NCBI RefSeq assembly: GCF_015291725.1
Contig: NZ_CP030038.1
Span: forward strand, 6,189,001 to 6,253,000
Direction of reading: 5' to 3'
Length of the DNA stretch: 64,000 bases
DNA from: Bradyrhizobium sp. CCBAU 51765
GTDB lineage: Bacteria > Pseudomonadota > Alphaproteobacteria > Rhizobiales > Xanthobacteraceae
The translations under genes and the position numbers were made by a program. The notes beneath the pieces are model-generated. The model did not search any database. It was not told where the DNA came from and was given only the letters and a program-made list of their open reading frames with translations. This document shows, piece by piece, positions 34,042 through 42,762 of this stretch (the stretch's first letter is position 1; the number at the start of each line of letters is the position of its first letter).

Positions 34042-34055
34042 TTGATTTAAGTCAA
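34042..34055. promoter_or_regulatory. FixK/FNR-type box overlapping a stop codon
   Basis: Sequence TTGATTTAAGTCAA, centred 67 nt upstream of the DUF3141 start at 33981. Its right end overlaps the stop codon (34052-34054) of the upstream transporter gene. Confidence 0.78.
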
Positions 34056-35137
34056 CGTTCGACGACCGCCGGCAGTGGGGCGGCGTCCGTCTTGATCCAG
34101 GCGACCGCAAGCTCCCAGGCGACCGACAGGATGATGGGGCCGATGAAGAGACCGATGATTCCATGCCCCAGCGTTCCGCCGATCACGCCGATCAGGATGA
34201 CGAGTGTCGGCGTGGTCAAGCCGCGCCCCATCACCAGCGGCTTCAAGACGTTGTCGAGGATGCTGACAATTCCGAGGTAGCAGGTCAGCAGCAATGCGGT
34301 GGTGACGTCCTTGTCGGTCCAGATCCAGACGATCACGGGAATCATGACGAGGGCTGCGCCGATCTGCACGATCGAGAGCAGCAGGACCAGAACCGCCAGG
34401 AGGCCGGCGATCGGGATGCCCGCGAGCTTGAAACCGATACCGGCCAGCAGCGCCTGGACCACCGCGATACCGATCACGCCTTGGGATACCGCTCGAATGG
34501 TCGCTCCCGCCAAATCCAGGAAATGCTCGCTCTGCTCGGGCACGATCCGCGCGAGAAAGCCTCGGCCCGCGGCCACGAGCTGCGGGCCATAGGGAAGGAT
34601 GACGCCGGCGACGACGACCGAGAGCAGGAACTTGACTGCTCCAACGCCGGCATCACCCACGAGACCGAGCAGCGTGCCGGCGAACGGCTTCAGATAAGGT
34701 GCGACCTGATACAGGGCCGGGCGAAGATTCGTTGAGGCCTGCTCCCACAGTTCGTAAAGCTGCGCTCCGATCAGCGGCCAGGTCTTGAGGGCCTGCGGTG
34801 GCAATGGAATTGTCAGTTCGCCCGCGGCCAGCTCGGCGGCGAAGTCCTTGATGCCGTCCGCCGCACCCATGCCGAGCCAGGCCGCAGGGCCGATGAAGAT
34901 GGCGAGATTGATTACGGTGAAGATGGCCGCCGCCAGCTTTGGGCGACCGCCCAAAACGTTGGCGAGAAGGACGAAGGCCGGATGGAGCGCGACGGCAAGC
35001 ACGAGGGCCCAGACCAGAATGGTCACGAACGGGCGGACCAGGTAGAATGTCCAGAAGATCAACAGAGCGAGCAATCCAAGCCGCATCAACAGCTGGATCG
35101 CGTCTTCGCCAGAGAGACGTTGAAGGAGTGTTCTCAT
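34052..35137 (-). CDS. AI-2E/PerM-family transporter
   Basis: A 361-residue membrane protein of the AI-2E transporter (PerM) family. Paired N-terminal membrane segments lead to a central soluble helical part, and the C-terminal bundle carries 'DNVLKPLVMGRGL' and 'GVIGGTLGHGIIGLFIGPII', which are family landmarks. The substrate is unknown; members move signalling molecules or ions. Its ATG overlaps the stop of the short DUF2254-like gene (ATGA). It may be controlled by the FixK-type box at 35487. Confidence 0.87.
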   Translation of the reverse strand: MRTLLQRLSGEDAIQLLMRLGLLALLIFWTFYLVRPFVTILVWALVLAVALHPAFVLLANVLGGRPKLAAAIFTVINLAIFIGPAAWLGMGAADGIKDFAAELAAGELTIPLPPQALKTWPLIGAQLYELWEQASTNLRPALYQVAPYLKPFAGTLLGLVGDAGVGAVKFLLSVVVAGVILPYGPQLVAAGRGFLARIVPEQSEHFLDLAGATIRAVSQGVIGIAVVQALLAGIGFKLAGIPIAGLLAVLVLLLSIVQIGAALVMIPVIVWIWTDKDVTTALLLTCYLGIVSILDNVLKPLVMGRGLTTPTLVILIGVIGGTLGHGIIGLFIGPIILSVAWELAVAWIKTDAAPLPAVVER

Positions 35138-35400
35138 GGCCGCCCCTCTTCGCCGGCTCGTCGGAGACGGAAGCTTGGCGAATAGACGACGGCGTTGAAC
35201 TGAACGAGCACAAAGGCGATCGAGAAGACGATGCCGGTCAACGCCATCATGCCGGAAGCGACGGCCGAGAGGTACGCCTGGGCAGATGATGTCGAGAGAT
35301 CAAGACCAGACGCCATGAACCTGGCTTCCAGCCGCGGCACCAACAAGCCTGCCACGATACTCGCAGCGGCATGGAGGGATGGTATCAGCCAGAGCTGCAT
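35134..35400 (-). pseudogene. Truncated DUF2254-like membrane protein
   Basis: An 88-residue reading frame that matches only the N-terminus of DUF2254 membrane proteins: 'WLIPSLHAAASIVAGLLVPR' and then 'LSAVASGMMALTGIVFSIAF' followed by 'VLVQFNAVVYSP'. As I recall, full-length members are over 400 residues. The frame ends at an ATGA overlap with the PerM-family gene. Either it is a remnant or a genuinely shortened two-helix protein kept for translational coupling. No good ribosome-binding site is visible. A perfect FixK-type box is centred 93 nt upstream. Confidence 0.55.
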
Positions 35401-35971
35401 TGCGCGTCGTCTCCATGGCGCAGCGCCAGGAGGGCTTGTCGCCCCTGTTGGCCACGCTCAGCATCGGCGCGGAGACCTCCGGTTCGTTGATCTCGATCAA
35501 TGGTCGGGATGCAGTCGGCAGATCGGGGTTGGGAGATCACGCAGGCGCGTGGTGCTCTGCGCCGTCGAACAAACAAGCTCTCGATTCAATTGGTGCCGCG
35601 GGATGCCGATTGAATGACTGCGCCAAGGATGACGTCGATCCCGGCCTGGCGAAGAGACCGTTTCGCTCCGCTTGGCGCGCCGAGGCAACGCGTCGCCGGA
35701 ATTCGCGCAGCCCATCCTCGGCGAAGCCGTACGTGAGTTGATTGGATCCGGATCCGGGATTCTGCGAAGGCGCATCCCGATGTGAGCGTCGAGCTCCTCG
35801 CGATCAATGGCGCGATGAATCCGTTGGCTGAAGACATCGACACCGTGATGACCGCGTTCCCCGACAGCTTCAACGGGGGGCGAGTTTCATTCCGCGGAAG
35901 GATGCGCGGCAGTGACGCGTCGCAGGGCCAGGCAGCAGTTCCCGCGAGTGATGTCAGGCGGGCGGGCGATC
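35401..35971. other. Intergenic stretch without a convincing gene
   Basis: About 570 bases between the DUF2254-like fragment and tRNA-Gln. Apart from the FixK-type box at 35487-35500 I see no supported gene. Short open frames such as 35782-36264 (+) run through the tRNA antisense and lack family signals. Confidence 0.5.
35487..35500. promoter_or_regulatory. FixK/FNR-type box
   Basis: Sequence TTGATCTCGATCAA, a full TTGAT-N4-ATCAA palindrome, centred 93 nt upstream of the leftward frame at 35400 and the PerM-family gene behind it. Confidence 0.75.
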
Positions 35972-36046
35972 TGGCTGGGGCGGGAGGGATCGAACCTCCG
36001 AATGGCGGAATCAAAATCCGCTGCCTTACCGCTTGGCTACGCCCCA
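35972..36046 (-). tRNA. tRNA-Gln (anticodon TTG)
   Basis: Read leftward, the sequence folds as a cloverleaf. The acceptor TGGGGCG pairs with CGCCCCA. The D arm is around AGCCAAGCGGTAAGGC. The anticodon loop TTTTGAT carries TTG, and the T arm contains GGTTCGATCC. The 3' CCA is encoded. Confidence 0.93.
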
Positions 36047-36301
36047 CCAGGCGACTGACGGAATGGCGGAAGATCGGGCTACCGCGGATTCTCTCCAGTC
36101 GCAGCCGGTCTATAGGGAGCGCGGCAGCATTTCAACCGTCTGGAGGGGCAAAATACCGCAGGCCCGGGATCGGCCGCGCTCGATGCTCCATCGGCCCGCA
36201 CCGGCTCCGTTTCCGGCCGGCCCCTGCCCACCTCCCGACCATTGAGACTGCCTCCGTTTCGTGAGAATACGGCGTCAATATCTGTCCCCCGGGAGTGAGC
36301 C

Positions 36302-38080
36302 ATGACCTACCGCGCGCCGATTTCTGACATGCTGCTGTCGCTCAACCATGGCGCGGGCCTCAAGGCCGCCGTGGAGGCCGGCCATTATGGCGATTTCGAT
36401 GCCGATCTCGTGGCCGCCGTGCTGGAGGAAGCCGGCAAGTTCGCTTCGGACGTGCTGGCGCCGCTCAACAAGGTCGGCGACGAGCACGGCATCAAGCTCA
36501 ACGATGGCAAGGTCACGACCGCGCCGGGCTGGCCGGACGCCTACAAGCGCTGGACCGAGGGCGGCTGGAACGCGGTGTCCGGCCCGGAGGATTTCGGCGG
36601 CCAGGGCCTGCCGATCGCGATCAACGCCGCCTGCACCGAGATCTGGAGCGCCGCCAACGTCGCCTTCGGCCTCTGCCCGCTGCTGACCGCCTCGGCGATC
36701 GAGGCGCTGGACGCCCATGGCAGCGACGAGTTGAAGAGAATCTATCTCGAAAAGCTCGTCTCCGGCGAATGGACCGGCACGATGCAGCTGACCGAGCCGC
36801 AGGCCGGCTCCGACGTCGGCGCGCTGCGTACCCGGGCCGATCGGCAGGCCGACGGCACCTATCGCATCAAGGGGACCAAGATCTTCATCACCTATGGCGA
36901 GCACGACATGACCGACAACATCGTGCATTTCGTGCTGGCGCGTCTGCCGGACGCGCCCGCCGGCACCAAGGGCATCTCGCTCTTTCTCGTCCCCAAGTTC
37001 ATGGTGAATGCGGACGGCTCGCTGGGGCAGCGCAACGACATCTACGCCTCCGGCGTCGAGCACAAGCTCGGCATGCACGCCTCCCCGACCTGCACCATGA
37101 CCATGGGCGATCATGGCGGCGCGATCGGCTTCCTCATCGGCGAAGAGAACCAGGGCATGCGCTGCATGTTCACGATGATGAACCAGGCCCGCCTCGGCGT
37201 CGGCCTGGAGGGCGTCGGCGTTGCCGACCGCGCCTACCAGCAGGCCTTGTCGTATGCGCAGGAGCGCAAGCAGGGCCGCGCGGTCGGCAAGAAGGGCGAC
37301 GGCTCCGATGCGATCTTCGTGCATCCCGACGTCAAGCGCATGCTGATGCGGATGCGGGCACAGACTGCGGCCGCGCGCACCATCTGCTATGCGACCGCCG
37401 TCGCGATCGACGTCTCGACGCGCGCCAAGGATCCGAAGGTGCGCACTGAAGCGGCCGCACGCGCGGCGCTGCTCACGCCGATGGCCAAGGCCTATTCCAC
37501 CGACATCGGCAACGAGGTCGCGTATCTCGGCGTGCAGGTGCATGGCGGCATGGGCTTCATCGAGGAGACCGGCGCGGCTCAGCACTACCGCGATGCCCGC
37601 ATCACCGCGATCTACGAGGGCACCAACGGCATCCAGGCGATCGATCTCGTCACGCGCAAGCTCGCAGCCAATGGCGGCGCGTCGGTGTGGGCGCTGCTCG
37701 ACGAGCTCTCGGCAACCGTCAAGCAGGTGGAGGCGTCCAACGATCCCGGCTTCGGCACCACCGGTGCAAAGCTGCGCGAGGCGCTGGACGCCTTGAGGCG
37801 CACCAGCAAATGGCTCCTGGAGCGCGTTGCGTCCGCCCCCAACAACGCACTTGCGGGTGCGACGCCCTATTTGCAGCAGTTCGGCTCGACGCTCGGCGGC
37901 TGCCTGCTCGCCTCCGAAGCGCTCGCCGCCAAGGCCGACGGCAACGTGGATGCTGCGCGCTACGTCGCGCTGGCGCGCTTCTTTGCCGAGAACATCACGG
38001 TGCAGGCACCCGCGCTCGAGCGCACGGTCACGGAAAGCGCAGAGTCGGTCGCGGCGGCGGATGCGGTGCTGCTGGGGTAA
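36302..38080 (+). CDS. Acyl-CoA dehydrogenase (large, DmdC-like subtype)
   Basis: A 592-residue FAD-dependent acyl-CoA dehydrogenase. Conserved parts include 'MQLTEPQAGSDVGALRTRA' (FAD/substrate contact), 'GTKIFITYGEHDM', 'MMNQARLGVGLEGVGVADRA' and the catalytic Glu in 'ITAIYEGTNGIQAIDLV'. A C-terminal extension is typical of the ~590-residue subtype that includes 3-methylmercaptopropionyl-CoA dehydrogenase. The exact acyl-CoA cannot be told. It stands alone and has no FixK-type box; AGTGAGCC precedes the ATG weakly. Confidence 0.93.
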   Translation: MTYRAPISDMLLSLNHGAGLKAAVEAGHYGDFDADLVAAVLEEAGKFASDVLAPLNKVGDEHGIKLNDGKVTTAPGWPDAYKRWTEGGWNAVSGPEDFGGQGLPIAINAACTEIWSAANVAFGLCPLLTASAIEALDAHGSDELKRIYLEKLVSGEWTGTMQLTEPQAGSDVGALRTRADRQADGTYRIKGTKIFITYGEHDMTDNIVHFVLARLPDAPAGTKGISLFLVPKFMVNADGSLGQRNDIYASGVEHKLGMHASPTCTMTMGDHGGAIGFLIGEENQGMRCMFTMMNQARLGVGLEGVGVADRAYQQALSYAQERKQGRAVGKKGDGSDAIFVHPDVKRMLMRMRAQTAAARTICYATAVAIDVSTRAKDPKVRTEAAARAALLTPMAKAYSTDIGNEVAYLGVQVHGGMGFIEETGAAQHYRDARITAIYEGTNGIQAIDLVTRKLAANGGASVWALLDELSATVKQVEASNDPGFGTTGAKLREALDALRRTSKWLLERVASAPNNALAGATPYLQQFGSTLGGCLLASEALAAKADGNVDAARYVALARFFAENITVQAPALERTVTESAESVAAADAVLLG

Positions 38081-38139
38081 GTCGGATCGGCTCGCCACGA
38101 CCTCAAATATCTTGCGCGAGCCTTCCCCTTAGCCTGCCC

Positions 38140-39384
38140 TTAGCTTGCGGAAATTCGGGCTGCGCTCTTTCCCGGCCGCCACAGCACGATGCCCGTCGCG
38201 ATGAGATCGAGCACGACGCACAGCGCGAACGCCGTGGTGTAATTGCCCGTCAAGCTCCGCACGACGCCGACGATGCCCGGGCCAAAGGCGCTGACGATGC
38301 CGCTGATCGATGTGCCCAACCCCATCGCGGCAGCGAAAGCGGTAGAGCCGATCTCGCGCTGGATGATCAAGGGCGGGAACGTGATCATGTTGCCGATCGA
38401 GAAGCCATAGACGGCGCAGCAGGCCAGCAGCACCGTCGGACTCGTGCTTTGGAGAAGCACGAACAACGCAGCCGCCTGGCTCATCATCGACGCAGCGCAG
38501 GCGAGACGCGGATCGAGCCGGTCGACGAACAGGCCAAGCGACAGGCGCCCGACCACCGCCATCGCCGCCATGATGGTGACCGCGAGCCCTGCCGCTGAGC
38601 GGCCGATCAGCGGTTCGAGAAATGTCACCTGGTGGATGATGAAGCCCATCTGCGCCAGCAGCGCCATCGCGATCGGCAGCACCATGGTCCAGAACGCCGC
38701 GTTGGCGAGCAGCGCCCTGCGCGAATGGCCTGGCCCGGCCGCGCCGCCCGCGGTCCGGCCTCCGTCCGATGCCGGTGACATCCGGGCCGGCCAGCCGATG
38801 AAGGTCACGACCACCGGCAACAGCAGCACCATCATCGCGAGCGTGGCCGCCAGCATGGCGGAACGGAAGCCGATGCTGACGGTCAGCGACAGCAGCAGCG
38901 GCACGAGGACGATGCCGCCGCAGGTGGCGCCGTTGAAGGCAAGGCTGAGCGCGAGCCCGCGGCGTCGCTCGAACCAGGAATTGAGCACGGTCGCGATCAC
39001 CACGGTCCCCATGCCGGTCCAGCCGACCGACATCAGCGCATAGGCGAGATAGAGCTGCCAAGGCGTCTGCATCAACGCCAGCAGCACTGTCGAAGCACCG
39101 AGCGCCGTCAGGCCGCTCAGGATCAGCGAGCGCAGCCCGATGCGCTCTAGCAGATCGTCGGTGAAGATGACGAGGACGGAGCTCAGGAGAAACGAGAAGG
39201 TACTGGCCGCGGAGACCAGCGTGCCCGGCCAGCCGTGGGCGCGCTGAAGCTCGGCAAGATAGACGCCTTGGCCGTAGAGACCGAAGCCGAACATGAAGAA
39301 GGCCATCAGGAAGCAGGCCAGCACGACACGCCAGCCGCGATAGTGCAGCGAGGATTCGTCAATCCGGGTTGCGGCAATCATCAA
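38140..39384 (-). CDS. MFS transporter
   Basis: A 414-residue major facilitator with 12 predicted membrane segments, a cytoplasmic loop after TM2 with 'TDDLLERIGLRSLILSG', an 'SWFERRRGLALSLAFNG' motif and a central loop with low-complexity Gly/Ala/Arg. The 'LSLGLFVDRLDPR' loop is the second-half counterpart. This resembles the monocarboxylate/oxalate-formate-like MFS group, but the substrate is unknown. It is convergent with the acyl-CoA dehydrogenase. Confidence 0.85.
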   Translation of the reverse strand: MMIAATRIDESSLHYRGWRVVLACFLMAFFMFGFGLYGQGVYLAELQRAHGWPGTLVSAASTFSFLLSSVLVIFTDDLLERIGLRSLILSGLTALGASTVLLALMQTPWQLYLAYALMSVGWTGMGTVVIATVLNSWFERRRGLALSLAFNGATCGGIVLVPLLLSLTVSIGFRSAMLAATLAMMVLLLPVVVTFIGWPARMSPASDGGRTAGGAAGPGHSRRALLANAAFWTMVLPIAMALLAQMGFIIHQVTFLEPLIGRSAAGLAVTIMAAMAVVGRLSLGLFVDRLDPRLACAASMMSQAAALFVLLQSTSPTVLLACCAVYGFSIGNMITFPPLIIQREIGSTAFAAAMGLGTSISGIVSAFGPGIVGVVRSLTGNYTTAFALCVVLDLIATGIVLWRPGKSAARISAS

Positions 39385-39734
39385 TCGGGCGGTCGGCCAT
39401 GGAACGGCGCGAGATCATGCACCACAACCAAAGGTTATTCAAATGAAACGTTGTAGCCAATTGTTGCGGCACGTGACGGCAGCGGGTACCATGCATCAGA
39501 ATTGTGGGACGTCGGCGTCGAAAGGGTTGAGCGGGGCATTGGCACGCCTGCGAGATGATATAGGCCGATGCTTCGCAAGACCCGCGAGCGTCGCGGCGCG
39601 CGATATCCGCTGCATGATCATCGCCGGCGGCTCCGGGGTCTTTGCCGCCGACATCAAGGATTTCATACGTGTCGACACGCGTGTTCACGACAAAGCATCG
39701 TGAAATCTTCGCGCGCTGCGTCTAGTCTTGTCCC
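39385..39734. other. Intergenic stretch without a convincing gene
   Basis: About 350 bases upstream of both the MFS gene (leftward) and the 5'-nucleotidase gene (rightward), so it should hold both promoters. I see no gene, repeat or FixK-type box; an open frame at 39443-39703 (+) has no family signal. Confidence 0.5.
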
Positions 39735-41384
39735 ATGCGATACGTCTTTCTGGTCCTGACCATCCTCGCCGCCGTCCCTGCCTCGGCCCAGCCCGCCGCT
39801 CCGGTCGAGCTGCGCGTGCTCGCGATCAACGATTTCCACGGCAATCTGCGCCCGCCACCGGGCGGCATCCGCATCAACGACCCCGAGGACAAGTCCAAGA
39901 AGGTGACGGTGGCGGCCGGCGGCGCCGAGTACATGGCGACGCTGGTGAAGCAGCTGCGCGAGGGGCGCAAGAACACCATCTTCGTCGCCGCCGGCGATCT
40001 GATCGGCGCGAGCCCGTTCCTGTCGGCGATGTTCCACGACGAGCCCTCGATCGAGTCGCTCTCGATGATGGGCCTTGCGATCAGCTCGGTCGGCAATCAC
40101 GAATTCGATGAGGGCAAAACCGAGCTCTTGCGAATGCAGAACGGCGGCTGCCATCCCGTCGACGGCTGCCAGGGACCGCATCCCTTCACGGGCGCCAAAT
40201 TCCATTATCTCGCGGCGTCCACCATCGAGACCGCGACCGGCAAGAGCGTGCTGCCGCCCTACGAGATCCGGGAATTCGACGGCGTTCCCGTCGCCTTCAT
40301 CGGACTGACCTTGAGGGAGACCGCCGGCATCGTCTCGCCGGCGGGCATTACCGGGCTCGAATTCCGCGACGAGGCCGAGACGGTGAACGCGCTCGTGCCG
40401 CAGTTGAAGGCGCGTGGCGTCGAAGCGATCGTGGTGTTGATCCACCAGGGCGGCGAGCCCGCCGGCGACTACAACGAATGCCCGGGCATTGCAGGGCCGA
40501 TCGTCGACATCGTCCACAAATTCGATCGTGCCGTCGACGTCGTGGTCAGCGGCCACACCCACCGCGCCTATGTCTGCGATATCGACGGGCGCCTCGTCAC
40601 CAGCGGCGACAAATACGGCACGCTGGTCACCGCGATCGACCTCAAGCTCGATCCCGCAACGCGCGACATCGTCAGCGCCAAGGCCGAGAATGTGATCGTC
40701 GCCAACGCTTCGCTGGCCAGGGATCCCGAGCAGACCGCCTTGATCGACGCCTACGACAAGCTCTCTGCGCCGATCGCCAATCGGCCGGCCGGTTCGGTGA
40801 CGCAGACGCTGTCGCGCGTGCCGAACGAGGCCGGCGAAAGCGCTCTCGGCAATATCATTGCCGACGCGCAATTGCTCGCAACCCGCGACACGAAGGATGG
40901 CAGCGCTGTCATCGCGCTCACCAATCCCGGCGGCATCCGCACCGACATCGTTCCGAAGGAGAACGGCGCGATCACGTTCGGCGATGTCTTCGCCAGCCAG
41001 CCGTTCCGCAACCGGCTGGTCACGATGACGCTGACGGGCAGCCAGCTCAAGGACATGCTCGAGCAGCAATGGCTCGATCCGAAGCGGCCGCGGATTCTCC
41101 AGGTCTCGAACGGGTTCAGCTATACTTGGGATGCATCGAAGCCATTCGGCGAGCGCGTCATCCCCGCGAAGATGACGCTCAACGGCAGGCTGATCGAACC
41201 TGGAAACGGCTACCGCGTCACGCTCAACGATTACCTCGCCGTCGGCGGAGACGGGTTTACCGTCGCCAAACAGGGCACGGCGCCGCAATATGGCGGCTAC
41301 GACGCGGACGCGTTGTTCGCCTTCTTCCGGGCACACGGGCCGGTCGGTCCGCTGCCGCCGACCCGCATCCTGCGCGTGAATTGA
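39735..41384 (+). CDS. Periplasmic 5'-nucleotidase / metallophosphatase
   Basis: A 549-residue UshA-type enzyme with a signal peptide ending near 'VPASA-QPAAP'. The N-terminal metallophosphatase domain has 'LAINDFHGNLRP', 'VAAGDLIGASP', 'SSVGNHEFDEG' and 'DVVVSGHTHRAY'. The C-terminal 5'-nucleotidase domain has 'SALGNIIADAQL' and 'ALTNPGGIRTDIV'. It hydrolyses nucleotides in the periplasm. A FixK-type dyad overlaps its stop codon. Confidence 0.93.
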   Translation: MRYVFLVLTILAAVPASAQPAAPVELRVLAINDFHGNLRPPPGGIRINDPEDKSKKVTVAAGGAEYMATLVKQLREGRKNTIFVAAGDLIGASPFLSAMFHDEPSIESLSMMGLAISSVGNHEFDEGKTELLRMQNGGCHPVDGCQGPHPFTGAKFHYLAASTIETATGKSVLPPYEIREFDGVPVAFIGLTLRETAGIVSPAGITGLEFRDEAETVNALVPQLKARGVEAIVVLIHQGGEPAGDYNECPGIAGPIVDIVHKFDRAVDVVVSGHTHRAYVCDIDGRLVTSGDKYGTLVTAIDLKLDPATRDIVSAKAENVIVANASLARDPEQTALIDAYDKLSAPIANRPAGSVTQTLSRVPNEAGESALGNIIADAQLLATRDTKDGSAVIALTNPGGIRTDIVPKENGAITFGDVFASQPFRNRLVTMTLTGSQLKDMLEQQWLDPKRPRILQVSNGFSYTWDASKPFGERVIPAKMTLNGRLIEPGNGYRVTLNDYLAVGGDGFTVAKQGTAPQYGGYDADALFAFFRAHGPVGPLPPTRILRVN

Positions 41385-41394
41385 TCCGGATCAA
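41381..41394. promoter_or_regulatory. FixK/FNR-type dyad overlapping a stop codon
   Basis: Sequence TTGATCCGGATCAA, a full 14-base palindrome. The 5'-nucleotidase TGA (41382-41384) lies inside it. It is centred 74 nt upstream of an in-frame ATG at 41462 and 119 nt upstream of the preferred deacetylase start at 41507. Confidence 0.55.
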
Positions 41395-41506
41395 ACCGCC
41401 GGCGCTTTGCCATTCCCGGCCAAGCGCTTAGATTGGGTTTTGCATTGCGTTTTGGCGCTGGATGCGCCAACGACGTCAAAAGTCCGCATCCTATGAGGCC
41501 GACCTG

Positions 41507-42436
41507 ATGAGCACGCTTCTCCTTTCCCACAAGGCCTGCCTCGACCATGTCACGCCCCCGGGACACCCTGAGAGGCCGGATCGTCTGCGCGCGGTGGAAG
41601 AAGCGCTGTCGCATGAGCGTTTCCAGTTCCTGGTGCGCGAGGAGGCGCCGGAGGGCGATCTCGATCTCGTCACGCTGTGCCACAACGAGCACTACGTCAC
41701 CGAGCTGCGCCACATCGCCCCGTCCAGCGGACAGATCTATATCGACGGCGATACCTCGATGTCGCCGGGCACGTGGGAAGCCGTGATGCGCGGCGTCGGC
41801 GGCGCAGTCGCGGCGACCGAGGCGGTGATGGCGGGCGAGCACCGCAACGCCTTCGTCGCGATCCGCCCACCCGGTCATCACGCCGAGATCGGCAAGCCGA
41901 TGGGTTTCTGCTTCTTCGACAACGTCGCCATCGCGGCGCGCCACGCGCAGCGCAAATACGGCATCAAGCGCGCGGCCATCGTCGACTTCGACGTGCATCA
42001 CGGCAACGGCACGCAGGACATCTTCTGGTCGGACCCGACCGTGATGTACTGCTCGACGCACCAGATGCCGCTGTTTCCGGGCACCGGCGCCAGAAGCGAG
42101 CGCGGCGATCACGACACCATCGTCAACGCGCCTCTCGCTTCCGAAGACGGCGGGCCGGAATTCCGCTCCGCGTTCGAGAACCTGATCCTGCCGCAGCTCG
42201 AAAAATTCAGCCCCGAGCTGGTGGTCATCTCCGCCGGCTTCGACGCACATTACCGCGACCCGCTGGCCTCGCTGAACCTGCGCGCCGAGGACTATGCCTG
42301 GGTGACGCGCAAGCTGATGGACCTCGCCGACAAGACCGCAGGCGGCCGCGTTGTTTCGGTGCTCGAGGGCGGCTATGACCTGCAAGGACTGAAAGAATCT
42401 GTTACGGCGCATGTCGGCGCCTTGATGGGCGCCTGA
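41507..42436 (+). CDS. Histone-deacetylase-family amidohydrolase
   Basis: A 309-residue class II HDAC-like zinc enzyme. Signature parts are 'AIRPPGHHAEIGKPMGFCFF' (tandem His), 'AAIVDFDVHHGNGTQDIF' (zinc Asp/His), 'VVISAGFDAHYRDPL' (zinc Asp) and 'SVLEGGYDLQGL'. Bacterial members act on acetylated polyamines or other acetyl-amides. An ATG at 41462 would add 15 residues. It precedes xseB by about 75 nt in an order common in alphaproteobacteria (hdac-like, xseB, dxs). Confidence 0.9.
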   Translation: MSTLLLSHKACLDHVTPPGHPERPDRLRAVEEALSHERFQFLVREEAPEGDLDLVTLCHNEHYVTELRHIAPSSGQIYIDGDTSMSPGTWEAVMRGVGGAVAATEAVMAGEHRNAFVAIRPPGHHAEIGKPMGFCFFDNVAIAARHAQRKYGIKRAAIVDFDVHHGNGTQDIFWSDPTVMYCSTHQMPLFPGTGARSERGDHDTIVNAPLASEDGGPEFRSAFENLILPQLEKFSPELVVISAGFDAHYRDPLASLNLRAEDYAWVTRKLMDLADKTAGGRVVSVLEGGYDLQGLKESVTAHVGALMGA

Positions 42437-42510
42437 GGACGCCCGCCACATTAAGCCCGCAAAACCCGCCTTCACTGCAAGGCAGGCGAATCGGGCAATC
42501 GGAAACGGAT

Positions 42511-42762
42511 ATGGCCGAAAATACTCAAGTCGACGTCTCCCGGCTCACCTTCGAGCGCGCGATCGAGGAACTCGAAACGATCGTGAAGCGGCTCGAAGAC
42601 GGCAAGGTCCCGCTCGAAGAATCCGTGACGATCTATGAACGCGGCGAGGCCCTGAAGCGGCGCTGCGAGGAGTTGCTGCGTCAGGCGGAGGCGCGCGTCG
42701 ACAAGATCACCACCGATGCCACCGGGCAGGCCACCGGCACTGCACCGCTCGACGTCCAGTAA
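42511..42762 (+). CDS. xseB: Exodeoxyribonuclease VII small subunit
   Basis: An 83-residue XseB protein with the helical core 'LTFERAIEELETIVKRLEDG' then 'PLEESVTIYERGEALKRRCE'. It partners XseA in ExoVII, which trims single-stranded DNA. It lies between the deacetylase-like gene and dxs. A hairpin GCCGGGAA/TTCCCGGC directly after the stop (about 42766-42783) may end the transcript. Confidence 0.95.
   Translation: MAENTQVDVSRLTFERAIEELETIVKRLEDGKVPLEESVTIYERGEALKRRCEELLRQAEARVDKITTDATGQATGTAPLDVQ

Noticed and set aside
35782..36264. Open frame upstream of the acyl-CoA dehydrogenase
   Set aside because: It runs antisense through the tRNA-Gln gene and has no recognisable motif.
36275..38098. 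607-codon open frame on the minus strand
   Set aside because: Antisense to the acyl-CoA dehydrogenase; composition is His/Arg/Ala/Gly shadow coding.
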